Source: Pseudonocardiaceae bacterium
GTDB taxonomy: Bacteria; Actinomycetota; Actinomycetes; Mycobacteriales; Pseudonocardiaceae
Length of the DNA stretch: 42,097 nucleotides
Direction of reading: 5' to 3'
NCBI GenBank assembly: GCA_025924655.1
Contig: JAICHZ010000002.1
Span: 1-42,097 of the forward strand
Shown: positions 17,418 to 25,277 of the stretch, in pieces
Position numbering within the stretch: position 1 is the stretch's first letter
Layout: each line of letters opens with the position of its first letter
Notes under the pieces: generated by a model
What the model was told of the DNA's origin: nothing
Seen by the model: only the letters and a program-made list of their open reading frames with translations
Databases searched by the model: none
Made by a program: the position numbers and the translations under genes

Positions 17418-17678
17418 TTACAGGTCGTTGACCCGTGCAGCCATCGCTGATTTGCGGTTGGCCGCCTGATTGCGGTGGATGACGCCCTTGCTGACGGCCT
17501 TGTCCAGCTGACGGCTGGCGGTCCGCAACTCGCCCAGTGCACGGTCCTTCTCGCCAGTGGCTGCAGCCTCGCGAAACCGGCGGATCGCAGTCTTCAGCGC
17601 TGACTTGATCGACTTGTTGCGCAGTCGCGCCTTCTCGTTGGTTCGGATCCGCTTCAGCTGCGACTTGATGTTGGCCAC
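17418..17678 (-). CDS. rpsT: 30S ribosomal protein S20
   Basis: 86-residue S20, which binds 16S rRNA early in 30S assembly. The sequence starts [20 protein letters not shown] and contains [11 protein letters not shown] and the conserved C-terminal [22 protein letters not shown] at 17678 follows GAAGGT six bases upstream and gives the standard length; the frame open upstream to 17795 has no homology. It is encoded opposite to holA and lepA, as in other actinobacteria. Confidence 0.96.
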   Translation of the reverse strand: MANIKSQLKRIRTNEKARLRNKSIKSALKTAIRRFREAAATGEKDRALGELRTASRQLDKAVSKGVIHRNQAANRKSAMAARVNDL

Positions 17679-17800
17679 GCGGTTACCTTCGATCTCACTT
17701 TCGGGAGGGAGTGCCGTCGCGCGGCACGGTGGACGATCGTAACAGCCGGTACGACCGGCCCTAGATGAAACCCTACAAGAAAGCCGGTAGGACATCGAGG

Positions 17801-18199
17801 ATGGAAGTACTGAGCAGCCGTGTCCTGCTTCATCCTCGGGATCGCGAGCGTTCGACGGCGTTCTACCGTGACGTGCTGGGACTCGCCATCCACCGCGAGT
17901 TCCGTGGCGGCACGGTGTTCGTCCTCGGCGGTGGATTCCTGGAGGTTTCGGGGGAGTCCGGAGTGGGGCCGAGCGCAGCGACCGCGGTGTGGTTGCAAGT
18001 CAGAGACCTGGCGGCGACCGCCCACCTGCTTGTCGAGCGGGGGGTTGAGGTCCTGCGCGAGCCGCGTCGGGAACCGTGGGGTCTGGAAGAAATGTGGATC
18101 GCAGACCCGGACGGTTTGCGGCTGGTGATCGTCGAAGTGCCGGCTGACCACCCGCTGCGCGCCGACAAGCGGCCCACGCCTGAGGAACCGGGTCAGTAA
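17801..18199 (+). CDS. VOC family (glyoxalase/bleomycin resistance fold) protein
   Basis: 132-residue vicinal-oxygen-chelate domain protein with both beta-alpha-beta-beta-beta units: [20 protein letters not shown] at residues 7-26 and [20 protein letters not shown] near 60-80, ending in [13 protein letters not shown]. His 9 and the Glu in IVEVP are plausible metal ligands. Such proteins act as glyoxalases, dioxygenases, or drug-binding resistance proteins; the sequence does not say which. ATG 17801 is chosen over ATG 17765 because homology begins there. It precedes lepA by 105 bases in the same direction. Confidence 0.8.
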   Translation: MEVLSSRVLLHPRDRERSTAFYRDVLGLAIHREFRGGTVFVLGGGFLEVSGESGVGPSAATAVWLQVRDLAATAHLLVERGVEVLREPRREPWGLEEMWIADPDGLRLVIVEVPADHPLRADKRPTPEEPGQ

Positions 18200-18304
18200 A
18201 CTCGATAGGGCAGGCACTCACAGTCCTGGGAGAGCGGCCCGGAGCGCGTCGCTCATGCCGTGCGACCATGACTCGATCCCCCGCTGCCATTTGAGGACTG
18301 CTGA

Positions 18305-20152
18305 GTGACCACGTTCGCCGACAAGACGTTCACGCCTCCCGAGCTGATCCGCAACTTCTGCGTCATCGCGCACATCGACCACGGCAAGTCCACCCTGGCT
18401 GACCGCATGCTGCAGCTCACCGGCGTGCTCACCGACCGCAACTACCGTGCGCAGTACCTCGACCGGATGGACATCGAGCGCGAGCGGGGCATCACGATCA
18501 AGGCGCAGAACGTCCGGCTGCCCTGGCAGGTCAACGGCGTCGACCACGTACTGCACCTGATCGACACTCCCGGCCACGTCGACTTCACCTACGAGGTGTC
18601 CCGCGCGCTGGAAGCGTGCGAAGGTGCGGTGCTGCTGGTGGACGCCGCCCAGGGCATCGAGGCGCAGACGCTGGCGAACCTGTATCTGGCGCTGGAGAAG
18701 GACCTGCGGGTCATCCCGGTGCTCAACAAGATCGACCTGCCGGCGGCGGAGCCGGATCGCTACGCCGCTGAACTGGCGCACATCCTCGGCTGCGAGCCCG
18801 ATGACGTGCTGCGGGTCAGCGCGAAGACCGGCCAAGGCGTACGGGAGTTGCTCGACGTGGTCGTCGCGCAGGTCCCGGCCCCGGTGGGCGACGGCAAGGC
18901 GCCGACCCGGGCGATGATCTTCGATTCGGTCTACGACTCCTACCGCGGTGTAGTCACCTACATCCGGGTGATGGACGGGCGGATCACTCCCCGGGACCGG
19001 ATCCGGATGATGTCCACCAACGCCACCCACGAGCTGCTCGAGGTCGGCATCATCTCTCCTGATCAAAAGCCGTGCGACGGCTTGGGCGTCGGTGAGGTCG
19101 GCTACCTCATGACCGGGGTGAAAGACGTCCGCCAGTCCCGGGTCGGAGACACCATCACCAGCGAGCGCAACGGCGCCACGGTGGCGCTGCCCGGTTACCG
19201 CACTCCCAAACCGATGGTGTTCGCCGGGCTGTACCCGATGGACGGCTCCGACTACCCGGAGCTGCGCGACGCCCTCGACAAGCTACAGCTCAACGATGCC
19301 GCGTTGAGCTATGAGCCGGAGACCTCCGCCGCGCTGGGATTCGGCTTCCGCTGCGGGTTCCTCGGTCTGCTGCACCTGGAGATCACCCGCGACCGGCTGC
19401 AGCGTGAGTTCGGCCTCGAGCTGATCTCCACCGCGCCCAACGTGATCTACCGGGTGGTCCGCGACGACAACACCGAGCAGGTCGTGACCAACCCCGCGGA
19501 CTGGCCCGACGGCAGGGTCGTCGACGTCTACGAGCCGGTGGTCCGCTGCACTCTCATCGCGCCATCGGAGTTCGTCGGAACGATCATGGAACTCTGCCAG
19601 GGCCGTCGCGGCACCCTGCTGGGGATGGACTACCTGTCGGAGTCGCGGGTGGAGCTGCGCTACACCCTGCCAATGGCCGAAATCGTGTTCGACTTCTTCG
19701 ACGCCTTGAAATCCCGCACCCGCGGTTATGCCTCGATGGATTACGAGGAGGCCGGCGAGCAGATCGCCGACCTGGTGAAGGTGGACATCCTGCTGCAGGG
19801 CGAGCCGGTGGACGCGTTCTCGACGATCGTGCACCGCGATGCCGCCTACGGCTACGGCACCTCGATGGCGACGAAACTGCGGGAGCTCATCCCGCGCCAG
19901 CAGTTCGAAGTGCCGATCCAAGCCGCGATCGGCTCCCGAATCATCGCCCGGGAGACCATCCGCGCCATCCGCAAGGACGTGCTGGCCAAGTGCTACGGCG
20001 GCGACATCACCCGCAAGCGCAAGCTGCTGGAGAAGCAGAAGGAGGGCAAGAAACGGATGAAGACGATCGGGCGCGTCGAGGTCCCGCAAGAAGCCTTCGT
20101 CGCCGCGCTGTCCACCAACGACTCGGTCAAGCCCGCCAATAAGAAACCATGA
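18305..20152 (+). CDS. lepA: Elongation factor 4 (LepA)
   Basis: 615-residue translational GTPase that acts on stalled or mispositioned ribosomes and in initiation. G motifs are clear: AHIDHGKST near residue 24, [18 protein letters not shown] near 89 and LNKIDLP. The EF-G-like domains and the LepA-specific C-terminal domain ([20 protein letters not shown]) are complete. GTG at 18305 follows TTGAGGA. The stop codon lies inside the left arm of a long palindrome. Confidence 0.97.
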   Translation: MTTFADKTFTPPELIRNFCVIAHIDHGKSTLADRMLQLTGVLTDRNYRAQYLDRMDIERERGITIKAQNVRLPWQVNGVDHVLHLIDTPGHVDFTYEVSRALEACEGAVLLVDAAQGIEAQTLANLYLALEKDLRVIPVLNKIDLPAAEPDRYAAELAHILGCEPDDVLRVSAKTGQGVRELLDVVVAQVPAPVGDGKAPTRAMIFDSVYDSYRGVVTYIRVMDGRITPRDRIRMMSTNATHELLEVGIISPDQKPCDGLGVGEVGYLMTGVKDVRQSRVGDTITSERNGATVALPGYRTPKPMVFAGLYPMDGSDYPELRDALDKLQLNDAALSYEPETSAALGFGFRCGFLGLLHLEITRDRLQREFGLELISTAPNVIYRVVRDDNTEQVVTNPADWPDGRVVDVYEPVVRCTLIAPSEFVGTIMELCQGRRGTLLGMDYLSESRVELRYTLPMAEIVFDFFDALKSRTRGYASMDYEEAGEQIADLVKVDILLQGEPVDAFSTIVHRDAAYGYGTSMATKLRELIPRQQFEVPIQAAIGSRIIARETIRAIRKDVLAKCYGGDITRKRKLLEKQKEGKKRMKTIGRVEVPQEAFVAALSTNDSVKPANKKP

Positions 20153-20215
20153 TCACTGGTTGGGTGCCAAGAACGACAGTATTTGTCGCCTGAGGCACAC
20201 AAACGGTGATCATGG
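20147..20215. repeat. Nested palindrome after lepA, possible bidirectional terminator
   Basis: Outer arms 20147-20168 and 20194-20215 pair at 19 of 22 positions (outer end CCATGATCAC with GTGATCATGG). Between them sits a second stem CGACA-GTATT-TGTCG (20174-20188). The left arm includes the lepA stop codon. It separates lepA from the convergent oxidoreductase gene whose stop is at 20280. Termination is the simplest role; no U tract is present. Confidence 0.6.
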
Positions 20216-20279
20216 GTGGGACTGTCGGTGCACCCTGCCCTGTTCCGGCTCGGCTGCTGGACGGCCTGCTCCCGTAGCG

Positions 20280-21257
20280 CTACTTGCCGGGATCAAGCGT
20301 GAAGACGATCTTGCCGGCGGTCTCGCCGTCGAGCATCGCCGCAAAGCCGTGCTCCGCCTCGGACATTGGCAGCTCGGTGCCGATCTGCGGGCGCAGTCCG
20401 GTGATGTCCAGGAACGCCAACAGGTCGCGCAGTTCGTCTCGGGTGCCCATGGTGGAGCCCACCATTCGCAGCTGCAGGAAAAACAGCCGCTGCAGTTCGG
20501 CGCGGTCGGCGTCGCCGCTGGTGGCGCCGCTGCAGACGATGATGCCTCCCGGTTTGAGTGACTTCGCTGAATGTGACCAGGTGGCCTTGCCGACCGTCTC
20601 GAACACTGCATCCACCCGTTCGGGCAGTCGGGCGCCGGGCTCGAACGCCTGGTGCGCGCCCAGCGAGTGGGCCAGCGCGCGCTTTGCCTCAGTGCGCCCG
20701 GTCACCCAGACGCGCATCCCAGCAGCTCTGCCGAGCTGCACCAGGGCAGTGGACACCCCGCCGGAGGCGCCTTGCACGAGCATGGTCTGGCCGGGCCGCA
20801 ATCCCGATTTCACGAATAGCATCCGGTAGGCGGTGAGCCACGCAGTGCCCATGCAAGCTGCTTCGGGAAAGGTCAACGACGCCGGCTTGGGCACCACATT
20901 GCGCGTGGGCACCACGACGGTGTCAGCGAAGGTGCCCGGCAGCTTCTCGGTGAGCAGTGTGCGGCGTGGATCCAGGGTCTCGTCGCCGATCCAGCCAGGA
21001 CTGGTCACCACCGGATAGATCACCACCTCCGCGCCGTCGGCCAGCACACCAGCGCCGTCGCATCCCAGAATCATCGGGAATTGGTCGCGTTTGATACCCA
21101 CTCCGCGCAGCGTCCACAGGTCGTGCATATTCAGGCTGGCTGCCATGACGGTGACCGCCGCGGCGCCCGGTGGCACTTCTGGGTCGGGACGGTCTCCCAT
21201 CCGCAGCGAGGCCAGCGGGTTTTCCTGATTCGGCTCAGCAGCATAGATGGCGAACAT
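20280..21257 (-). CDS. Zinc-independent MDR oxidoreductase (quinone oxidoreductase-like)
   Basis: 325-residue medium-chain dehydrogenase/reductase. The GroES-like N-terminal part has AASLNMHDLWTLRG and GCDGAGVL; the Rossmann fold shows MLVQGASGGVSTALVQLGRAAG near residue 160 for the NADP(H) dinucleotide. The Cys cluster of zinc-binding alcohol dehydrogenases is absent, fitting quinone or enone reductases. ATG 21257 gives the usual start (MFAIYAAEP). It diverges from the ribonuclease operon by about 60 bases. Substrate unknown. Confidence 0.85.
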   Translation of the reverse strand: MFAIYAAEPNQENPLASLRMGDRPDPEVPPGAAAVTVMAASLNMHDLWTLRGVGIKRDQFPMILGCDGAGVLADGAEVVIYPVVTSPGWIGDETLDPRRTLLTEKLPGTFADTVVVPTRNVVPKPASLTFPEAACMGTAWLTAYRMLFVKSGLRPGQTMLVQGASGGVSTALVQLGRAAGMRVWVTGRTEAKRALAHSLGAHQAFEPGARLPERVDAVFETVGKATWSHSAKSLKPGGIIVCSGATSGDADRAELQRLFFLQLRMVGSTMGTRDELRDLLAFLDITGLRPQIGTELPMSEAEHGFAAMLDGETAGKIVFTLDPGK

Positions 21258-21316
21258 GATCCCAAATGTAGTGCCGCCCACCCGGTCGTACGCCGCAGGC
21301 GGGCTATCCTGCGGGT

Positions 21317-21523
21317 GTGCTCGAGGTGCTCCAATGGTGGGACGGCGTGGAGCTGTGGCTCACCCAGCTCGGGCTCGCGCTGCAGGTGGCCCTGTTGATG
21401 CTGGTGTTACTGCCAGCCGTTTGGTGGGCGGCCCGGGTGCTTGATCGGGCTGTTGGTGTGGTCTTCGAACGGCTCGGGCACTGCTACACCGTGGACGCGG
21501 AGGATGCGCAGGAGCCTCGATGA
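21317..21523 (+). CDS. Small hypothetical membrane protein of the RNase operon
   Basis: 68 residues with one strongly hydrophobic helix (LGLALQVALLMLVLLPAVWW) after an amphipathic N-terminus and an acidic tail (YTVDAEDAQEP). No family recognised. GTG at 21317. Its stop overlaps the ATG of the ribonuclease gene (ATGA), so it is the first gene of a three-gene coupled operon and may help secretion or anchoring of the RNase; that is inference from position. Confidence 0.6.
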   Translation: MLEVLQWWDGVELWLTQLGLALQVALLMLVLLPAVWWAARVLDRAVGVVFERLGHCYTVDAEDAQEPR

Positions 21524-21948
21524 GCTCCCACCGGCGGGTCAGCGCCGCGCTGATCGGGCTGCTGGTATTGGTGGTCGTCGGCTGGGTGGGGCGTCACGCG
21601 CTGACCGACCCCGCTGCTGGGTCGCCCAGCAGTAACCGGCCCGCGGCGGTCGCCTCGGCGGCTGGCCTGCCGGTACAAGGTCTGTCGCAGTTACCGCCGC
21701 AGGTCGGGCAGGAGTGGCAGCTGCTCCAGCACGGTGGCCCGTTCCGGTACCGGCAGGACGGGGTGGTCTTCGGTAACCGGGAGAAGCACTTGCCGCCACG
21801 GCGGTCCGGCTATTACCACGAGTACACCGTCCCGACGCCGGGAGCGCATGACCGGGGCGCCCGGCGCCTGATCACCGGCGGTGCGGCCGAGCTGTACTAC
21901 ACCGGCGACCACTACGTGTCGTTCGTCGTGGTCGATCCGCAGCGGTGA
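21520..21948 (+). CDS. Secreted guanyl-specific ribonuclease, N1/T1 (RNase Sa) family
   Basis: 142 residues: a basic start and hydrophobic helix (VSAALIGLLVLVVVGWVG, residues 7-24) form a signal or anchor, followed by a linker and a catalytic domain of about 95 residues. Domain landmarks are LPVQGLSQLPPQVGQEWQLL, FRYRQDGVVFGNRE and the catalytic residues Glu in YHEYTV, Arg in ARRLI and His in TGDHYVSF, matching Glu54, Arg69 and His85 of RNase Sa. There are no cysteines, so the disulfide of RNase Sa is missing. The barstar gene follows with a four-base overlap, as expected for a nuclease with its inhibitor. Confidence 0.9.
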   Translation: MSSHRRVSAALIGLLVLVVVGWVGRHALTDPAAGSPSSNRPAAVASAAGLPVQGLSQLPPQVGQEWQLLQHGGPFRYRQDGVVFGNREKHLPPRRSGYYHEYTVPTPGAHDRGARRLITGGAAELYYTGDHYVSFVVVDPQR

Positions 21949-22292
21949 GGCGGATGCTGCGCTATGTCCCCGATGCCGCTCGTGCGCTGGAGCAGGCCCG
22001 CGCACGGGGAGCGCTGGTGCACCTGCTGGGCCCGGTGACGAGTAAGGCGCAGGCGCTTGACGCGATCGGCACCGCGTTGAATTTCCCAGCCTGGTACGGC
22101 CGCAATCTCGATGCCCTGCACGACTGCCTCACTGACTTATCCTGGCAGCCCACCGGTGAGCACGTGCTGATCTGGACCGGCCACCGCCAGCTCGAAACCG
22201 CAGACCCTGACGGCTACCGCGCCATCCTAGAAGTACTAGACGAGACAACCAACCCGAACCGCCCCCTGTCATTCCTACTCGCAGATACCTGA
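21945..22292 (+). CDS. Barstar family ribonuclease inhibitor
   Basis: 115-residue intracellular inhibitor. The core helix-loop NFPAWYGRNLDALHDCLTDL (residues 46-65) matches the barstar inhibitory segment; the aspartates in NLDAL and HDCL correspond to Asp35 and Asp39, which fill the nuclease active site. The C-terminal strand PLSFLLADT is also typical. GTG at 21945 overlaps the RNase stop (GTGA), so inhibitor and toxin are made together. Role: protect the producing cell before secretion. Confidence 0.93.
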   Translation: MRRMLRYVPDAARALEQARARGALVHLLGPVTSKAQALDAIGTALNFPAWYGRNLDALHDCLTDLSWQPTGEHVLIWTGHRQLETADPDGYRAILEVLDETTNPNRPLSFLLADT

Positions 22293-22299
22293 CCCACTT

Positions 22300-22360
22300 G
22301 CCATTCGGAGCCGGATAGCAGTTTTCGGCGCCGTGGAGCCGCTATTCGGCTCCGAATGGC
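22300..22360. repeat. 20-base near-perfect palindrome after the barstar gene
   Basis: Arms 22300-22319 and 22341-22360 pair at 19 of 20 positions (GCCATTCGGAGCC... against ...GGCTCCGAATGGC) around a 21-base loop. It starts eight bases after the barstar stop and ends 14 bases from the stop of the convergent enoyl-CoA hydratase gene, followed by TTTT on the plus strand. Likely a bidirectional terminator. Confidence 0.65.
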
Positions 22361-22373
22361 GGTTTTGGGCGGC

Positions 22374-23105
22374 CTACCAGGACGGTGGACGCTTTTCGGT
22401 GAAGGCGCGGATGCCTTCTTGGGCTTCGGCTGACTGGAAGCGGGATAGGGACAGTTCGAGCATCGTTGTGAAATCCCACGTCGTCGACGCGTGCAGCAGC
22501 TGTTTGGTCAGGGTCAGCGCCTCGGGTGCACCCTTGATGAGCATTCCGGTATAGCGGTCCACTTCGGCGTCGAGCTGATCAGCGGGTACCGCGCTGTTGA
22601 GCAGGCCGATCGCGGCTGCCCGGGTAGCGTCGAAGGTCTCGCCGGTGAGAAGCAGTTCGTGCGCCGAGTGCGGCAGCAGCCGGGGCAGCACGGTCACCGA
22701 GATCACCGCGGGCACTACACCAAGACGCACCTCAGTGAACGCGAACGTGGCGCGGTCGACGGCGACGGCGATATCGGCGGCCGCGACCAGACCGATCCCG
22801 CCAGCGCGGGCGTGCCCGGCGAGCCTGGCGACGACCGGTTTCGGGTGTGTACAGATCCGCTCCAGGATGCCGGGGAGTTCCCTGACCGCGTCCGGCGGCT
22901 CGGTGAGATCCATCCCGGCGCAGAACACCGGGCCGGTGTGATCAAGTACTACCACCCGCACTGATCCGTTACCGGCGCTGCGATCGAGCGCGTCCGACAG
23001 CTGGGCGCGCAGCGGTGCGGAGAGGGCGTTGCGGTTAGCGGGGGAGTCCAGCGTGATGGTGGCGATCCCGGACTGCACGGCCAGGCGCACCAGCTCGGCG
23101 GTCAT
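22374..23105 (-). CDS. Enoyl-CoA hydratase/isomerase family protein
   Basis: 243-residue crotonase-fold protein. Oxyanion-hole segments are visible: GPVFCAGMDLTEPP near residue 60 and HARAGGIGLVAAADIAVA near 95-112; FAFTEVRLGVVPAV carries a Glu at the usual catalytic position. It would hydrate or isomerise acyl-CoA thioesters, in fatty acid or branched-chain degradation. ATG 23105 is preferred (MTAELVRLAV); an upstream TTG at 23129 is possible. It stands alone, with no other beta-oxidation genes nearby. Confidence 0.88.
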   Translation of the reverse strand: MTAELVRLAVQSGIATITLDSPANRNALSAPLRAQLSDALDRSAGNGSVRVVVLDHTGPVFCAGMDLTEPPDAVRELPGILERICTHPKPVVARLAGHARAGGIGLVAAADIAVAVDRATFAFTEVRLGVVPAVISVTVLPRLLPHSAHELLLTGETFDATRAAAIGLLNSAVPADQLDAEVDRYTGMLIKGAPEALTLTKQLLHASTTWDFTTMLELSLSRFQSAEAQEGIRAFTEKRPPSW

Positions 23106-23426
23106 GCGCCTGACGGTAGACGCTAACAACGGATCACCTGCTGCCCGATCCGTGTCAGTACCGTGCCGTGAAGGGACCTCGACACGCCGTCAACTGTCAC
23201 TCTGGCGACGACCTACGTGCACATCACCGACGCCGGGGCTGGTGCCGTGCGGTCGCTTGGCATCGTCAGGCCGCCCGGGAATCCGGTGACCTGCTAGCGA
23301 TGACCCTCGGCAAGGGCACTCAACACCGTCCCGACGCGGGGCCGTCCGATGACTTACCGGGCTACGGTGTAATTACCTCGATCATGTTGCGCGACGCCTA
23401 GATTCCCCGCGCGTGTTCCGAGTGTT
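23106..23426. other. Non-coding spacer between enoyl-CoA hydratase and the DprA-like gene
   Basis: About 320 bases. A plus-strand open frame at 23168-23401 gives a His/Arg-rich product without family features and poor start context; I do not call it. The other frames yield short fragments only. The right end becomes AT-richer toward the SOS box and promoter of the next operon. This may be decayed coding sequence. Confidence 0.5.
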
Positions 23427-23442
23427 TCGAACCTGTGTTCGA
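23427..23442. promoter_or_regulatory. LexA-type SOS box of the DprA-like/PRTase operon
   Basis: TCGAAC-CTGT-GTTCGA, a perfect palindrome that matches the mycobacterial and Gram-positive LexA consensus TCGAAC-N4-GTTCGA at all specified positions. It is immediately followed by TATAGT (23443-23448), a good -10 hexamer, so LexA bound here would cover the core promoter. The operon start codon is at 23480, with GGGAGG at 23469-23474. Confidence 0.85.
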
Positions 23443-23448
23443 TATAGT
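23443..23448 (+). promoter_or_regulatory. Putative -10 element TATAGT
   Basis: TATAGT directly abuts the SOS box; a start of transcription near 23455 would leave a leader of about 25 bases to the GTG at 23480. No convincing -35 hexamer is seen at the usual distance, which is common in actinobacterial promoters. Confidence 0.55.
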
Positions 23449-23479
23449 GAATCGAGGCGATCGTGGGTGGGAGGTCGGT

Positions 23480-24418
23480 GTGACCATCATTGCTACCTCT
23501 AAGCTGCGCCGGATGCCGCCGTGGGACGAACAGGAGCGCGCGACGCTAGTCGCCCTGCTGCAGGAACGGCCGGAGGCCGCGTCATGGCCACAGGTCGCTG
23601 CCGAGATCATGGAAGCGGGCAGCGCGGGGTCAGTGTGGGACGCTGCCCACGCGCAGTCGTTATTCGACGCCGAGACCCCCGATCTGATCACCGAGGCAGC
23701 TCGGCACATTACCGATTGGCGGCGCGCTGGGCTGGGCGTGCATACCTTTCGCGATGTGTCATATCCGGCGCAGCTGCGGGAGATCCACCAGGTGCCGCCA
23801 GTTCTCTTCAGCCGGGGTGCCCTTCGCCCCGGCGAGCTGGCGGTGTCAGTGGTCGGTTCCAGGGAGGCCTCCGATCAAAGCCTGGACTGGGCGTTCGCGG
23901 TGTCGACAGCACTGGTGTCCGTCGGAGTCACCGTCGTCTCCGGCTTGGCGACAGGCATCGACACCGCCGCTCATACCGCGACGCTGGACGCCGGAGGTCG
24001 GACAGTCGCGGTGATCGGCACCGGGATCAACCGTGCCTATCCGGCCGCGAACCGGGAACTGCAGGAGCGCATTGCGTGCGAGGGCCTTGTGCTGTCCCAG
24101 TTTTGGCCCGATGCCCCGGCGACTAAGAAGTCATTCCCGCTGCGCAATGCGACGATGAGTGGTTACGGTCGAGCCACGATCGTCGTCGAGGCGGGAGAGA
24201 CCAGCGGTGCTCGGATCCAGGCGCGGGTGGGTGTGGAGCACGGCAGGCCGGTGATCCTGCGCGACTGCGTGGTGCGGGACAATGAGTGGGCCAGAGCGCT
24301 GCAGTACCGGCCGGGGGTGCACGTCGTAACTAGCGTGGACGAGGTGCTGAACGTCGTCGCCGTGCTGCGTCCCAATCTCGATGACGTCCTGACGGGCGTG
24401 CTCACCGTCGACCAGTGA
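23480..24418 (+). CDS. DprA/Smf-like DNA-processing family protein, divergent paralogue
   Basis: 312 residues with a DprA-type Rossmann fold. Landmarks: SVVGSREASDQSLDWA near residue 128, VVSGLATGIDTAAHTATL near 155 (SGxAxGID and AH), GTGINRAYPAANREL near 190, LSQFWPDAPATKKSFPLRN near 215, and VVEAGETSGARIQA near 245. It departs from housekeeping DprA: the FPxRNR motif ends RNA, the SGxxxTA site reads SGARIQA, the N-terminal 90 residues differ, and no C-terminal winged helix is present. GTG 23480 follows GGGAGG by five bases. It is coupled by a four-base overlap to a phosphoribosyltransferase gene, and its promoter carries an SOS box. Nucleotide or DNA sensing in a stress or defence module is my inference. 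Confidence 0.8.
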   Translation: MTIIATSKLRRMPPWDEQERATLVALLQERPEAASWPQVAAEIMEAGSAGSVWDAAHAQSLFDAETPDLITEAARHITDWRRAGLGVHTFRDVSYPAQLREIHQVPPVLFSRGALRPGELAVSVVGSREASDQSLDWAFAVSTALVSVGVTVVSGLATGIDTAAHTATLDAGGRTVAVIGTGINRAYPAANRELQERIACEGLVLSQFWPDAPATKKSFPLRNATMSGYGRATIVVEAGETSGARIQARVGVEHGRPVILRDCVVRDNEWARALQYRPGVHVVTSVDEVLNVVAVLRPNLDDVLTGVLTVDQ

Positions 24419-25209
24419 GCCTCGGGGGCCGTCTTCTCGCCACCGGTAGGACGACAATCACTGAGCGGTTGGTGGCGGAGGCCAGCGGCTACCTTCGCAA
24501 CGTGGTGCACGAGTCCTACATGACCTGTGCAGTGTGCGCGACACCGATCAAATCCACTTTCGACCTGTGCCTGCGCTGCCGACGTGACCAGCATGAGTTC
24601 GGCGACGACCTTGCGGACCTGGTCGTCCCACTTTGCTACGGCATTCGGGGACGGCAGTCCGGGTATTTGATGCACAGCTATAAGGACCTCGAAGCGCCTG
24701 CCAAACACAACCAGACCCTGCTTAGCATGCTGCTGCTAGCTGCTCTGGAATGCCATGGCGGCTGCATCGAGCACCGACTCGGCCGCAACGTCGATGCTTG
24801 GACGTTCGTGCCGTCCGTTCGGAGCGATCGGACCGGTGAGCATCCGCTGCATGTGGTGGCGAAGCGCGCAGCAGGGGTGGCGCTACCCGAGATCGAGCTC
24901 ATGGCCGCTGAACATTTGGACCCACAGCAGCGTACAACCCGAGCCGACCGGTTTATCCTCGCCGCGAACAGCGACGTCCGAGATCGTCACATCTTGCTTT
25001 TCGAGGATACTTGGACAAGTGGCGGGAACGCCCAATCCGCAGCCCTAACGCTTCGTCGCGGGGACGCGGCGAGCGTCACGATCCTGGCACTCGCGCGATG
25101 GCTGAAGCCGGAGGAGCCACCCACCGGTGAATTCGTGTCGAGCCGGCTCACCGAGGATTACGACCCGCTCGTGTGCCCGGTGAGCGGCCAGCATTGCAGC
25201 GGCGACTAA
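24415..25209 (+). CDS. Zinc-ribbon phosphoribosyltransferase-like protein (ComF/RqlH-type PRTase)
   Basis: 264 residues. A zinc-ribbon (CAVC near residue 38 and CLRC near 53) is followed by a phosphoribosyltransferase domain. The PRPP-binding motif is ILLFEDTWTSGGNAQSAALT near residues 193-212 (usual form hhhhDDxxTTG, here FEDTWTSGG), and the hood or flexible-loop part lies in between. A final CPVSGQHC may add metal ligands. Arrangement resembles ComF, but the domain between ribbon and PRPP motif is unusual. GTG 24415 overlaps the DprA-like stop (GTGA); ATG 24520 just before the first CxxC is an alternative. Predicted partner of the DprA-like protein. Confidence 0.78.
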   Translation: MSLGGRLLATGRTTITERLVAEASGYLRNVVHESYMTCAVCATPIKSTFDLCLRCRRDQHEFGDDLADLVVPLCYGIRGRQSGYLMHSYKDLEAPAKHNQTLLSMLLLAALECHGGCIEHRLGRNVDAWTFVPSVRSDRTGEHPLHVVAKRAAGVALPEIELMAAEHLDPQQRTTRADRFILAANSDVRDRHILLFEDTWTSGGNAQSAALTLRRGDAASVTILALARWLKPEEPPTGEFVSSRLTEDYDPLVCPVSGQHCSGD

Positions 25210-25277
25210 GCGGGCGGATGGTGACCTATCGATGCGCCCGGCCACTGAAGACACGCCTTGACCGTAGTCACGTTATA

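Noticed and set aside
23168-23401. Plus-strand open frame of 77 codons before the SOS box
   Set aside because: His/Arg-rich product, no family features, weak start context.
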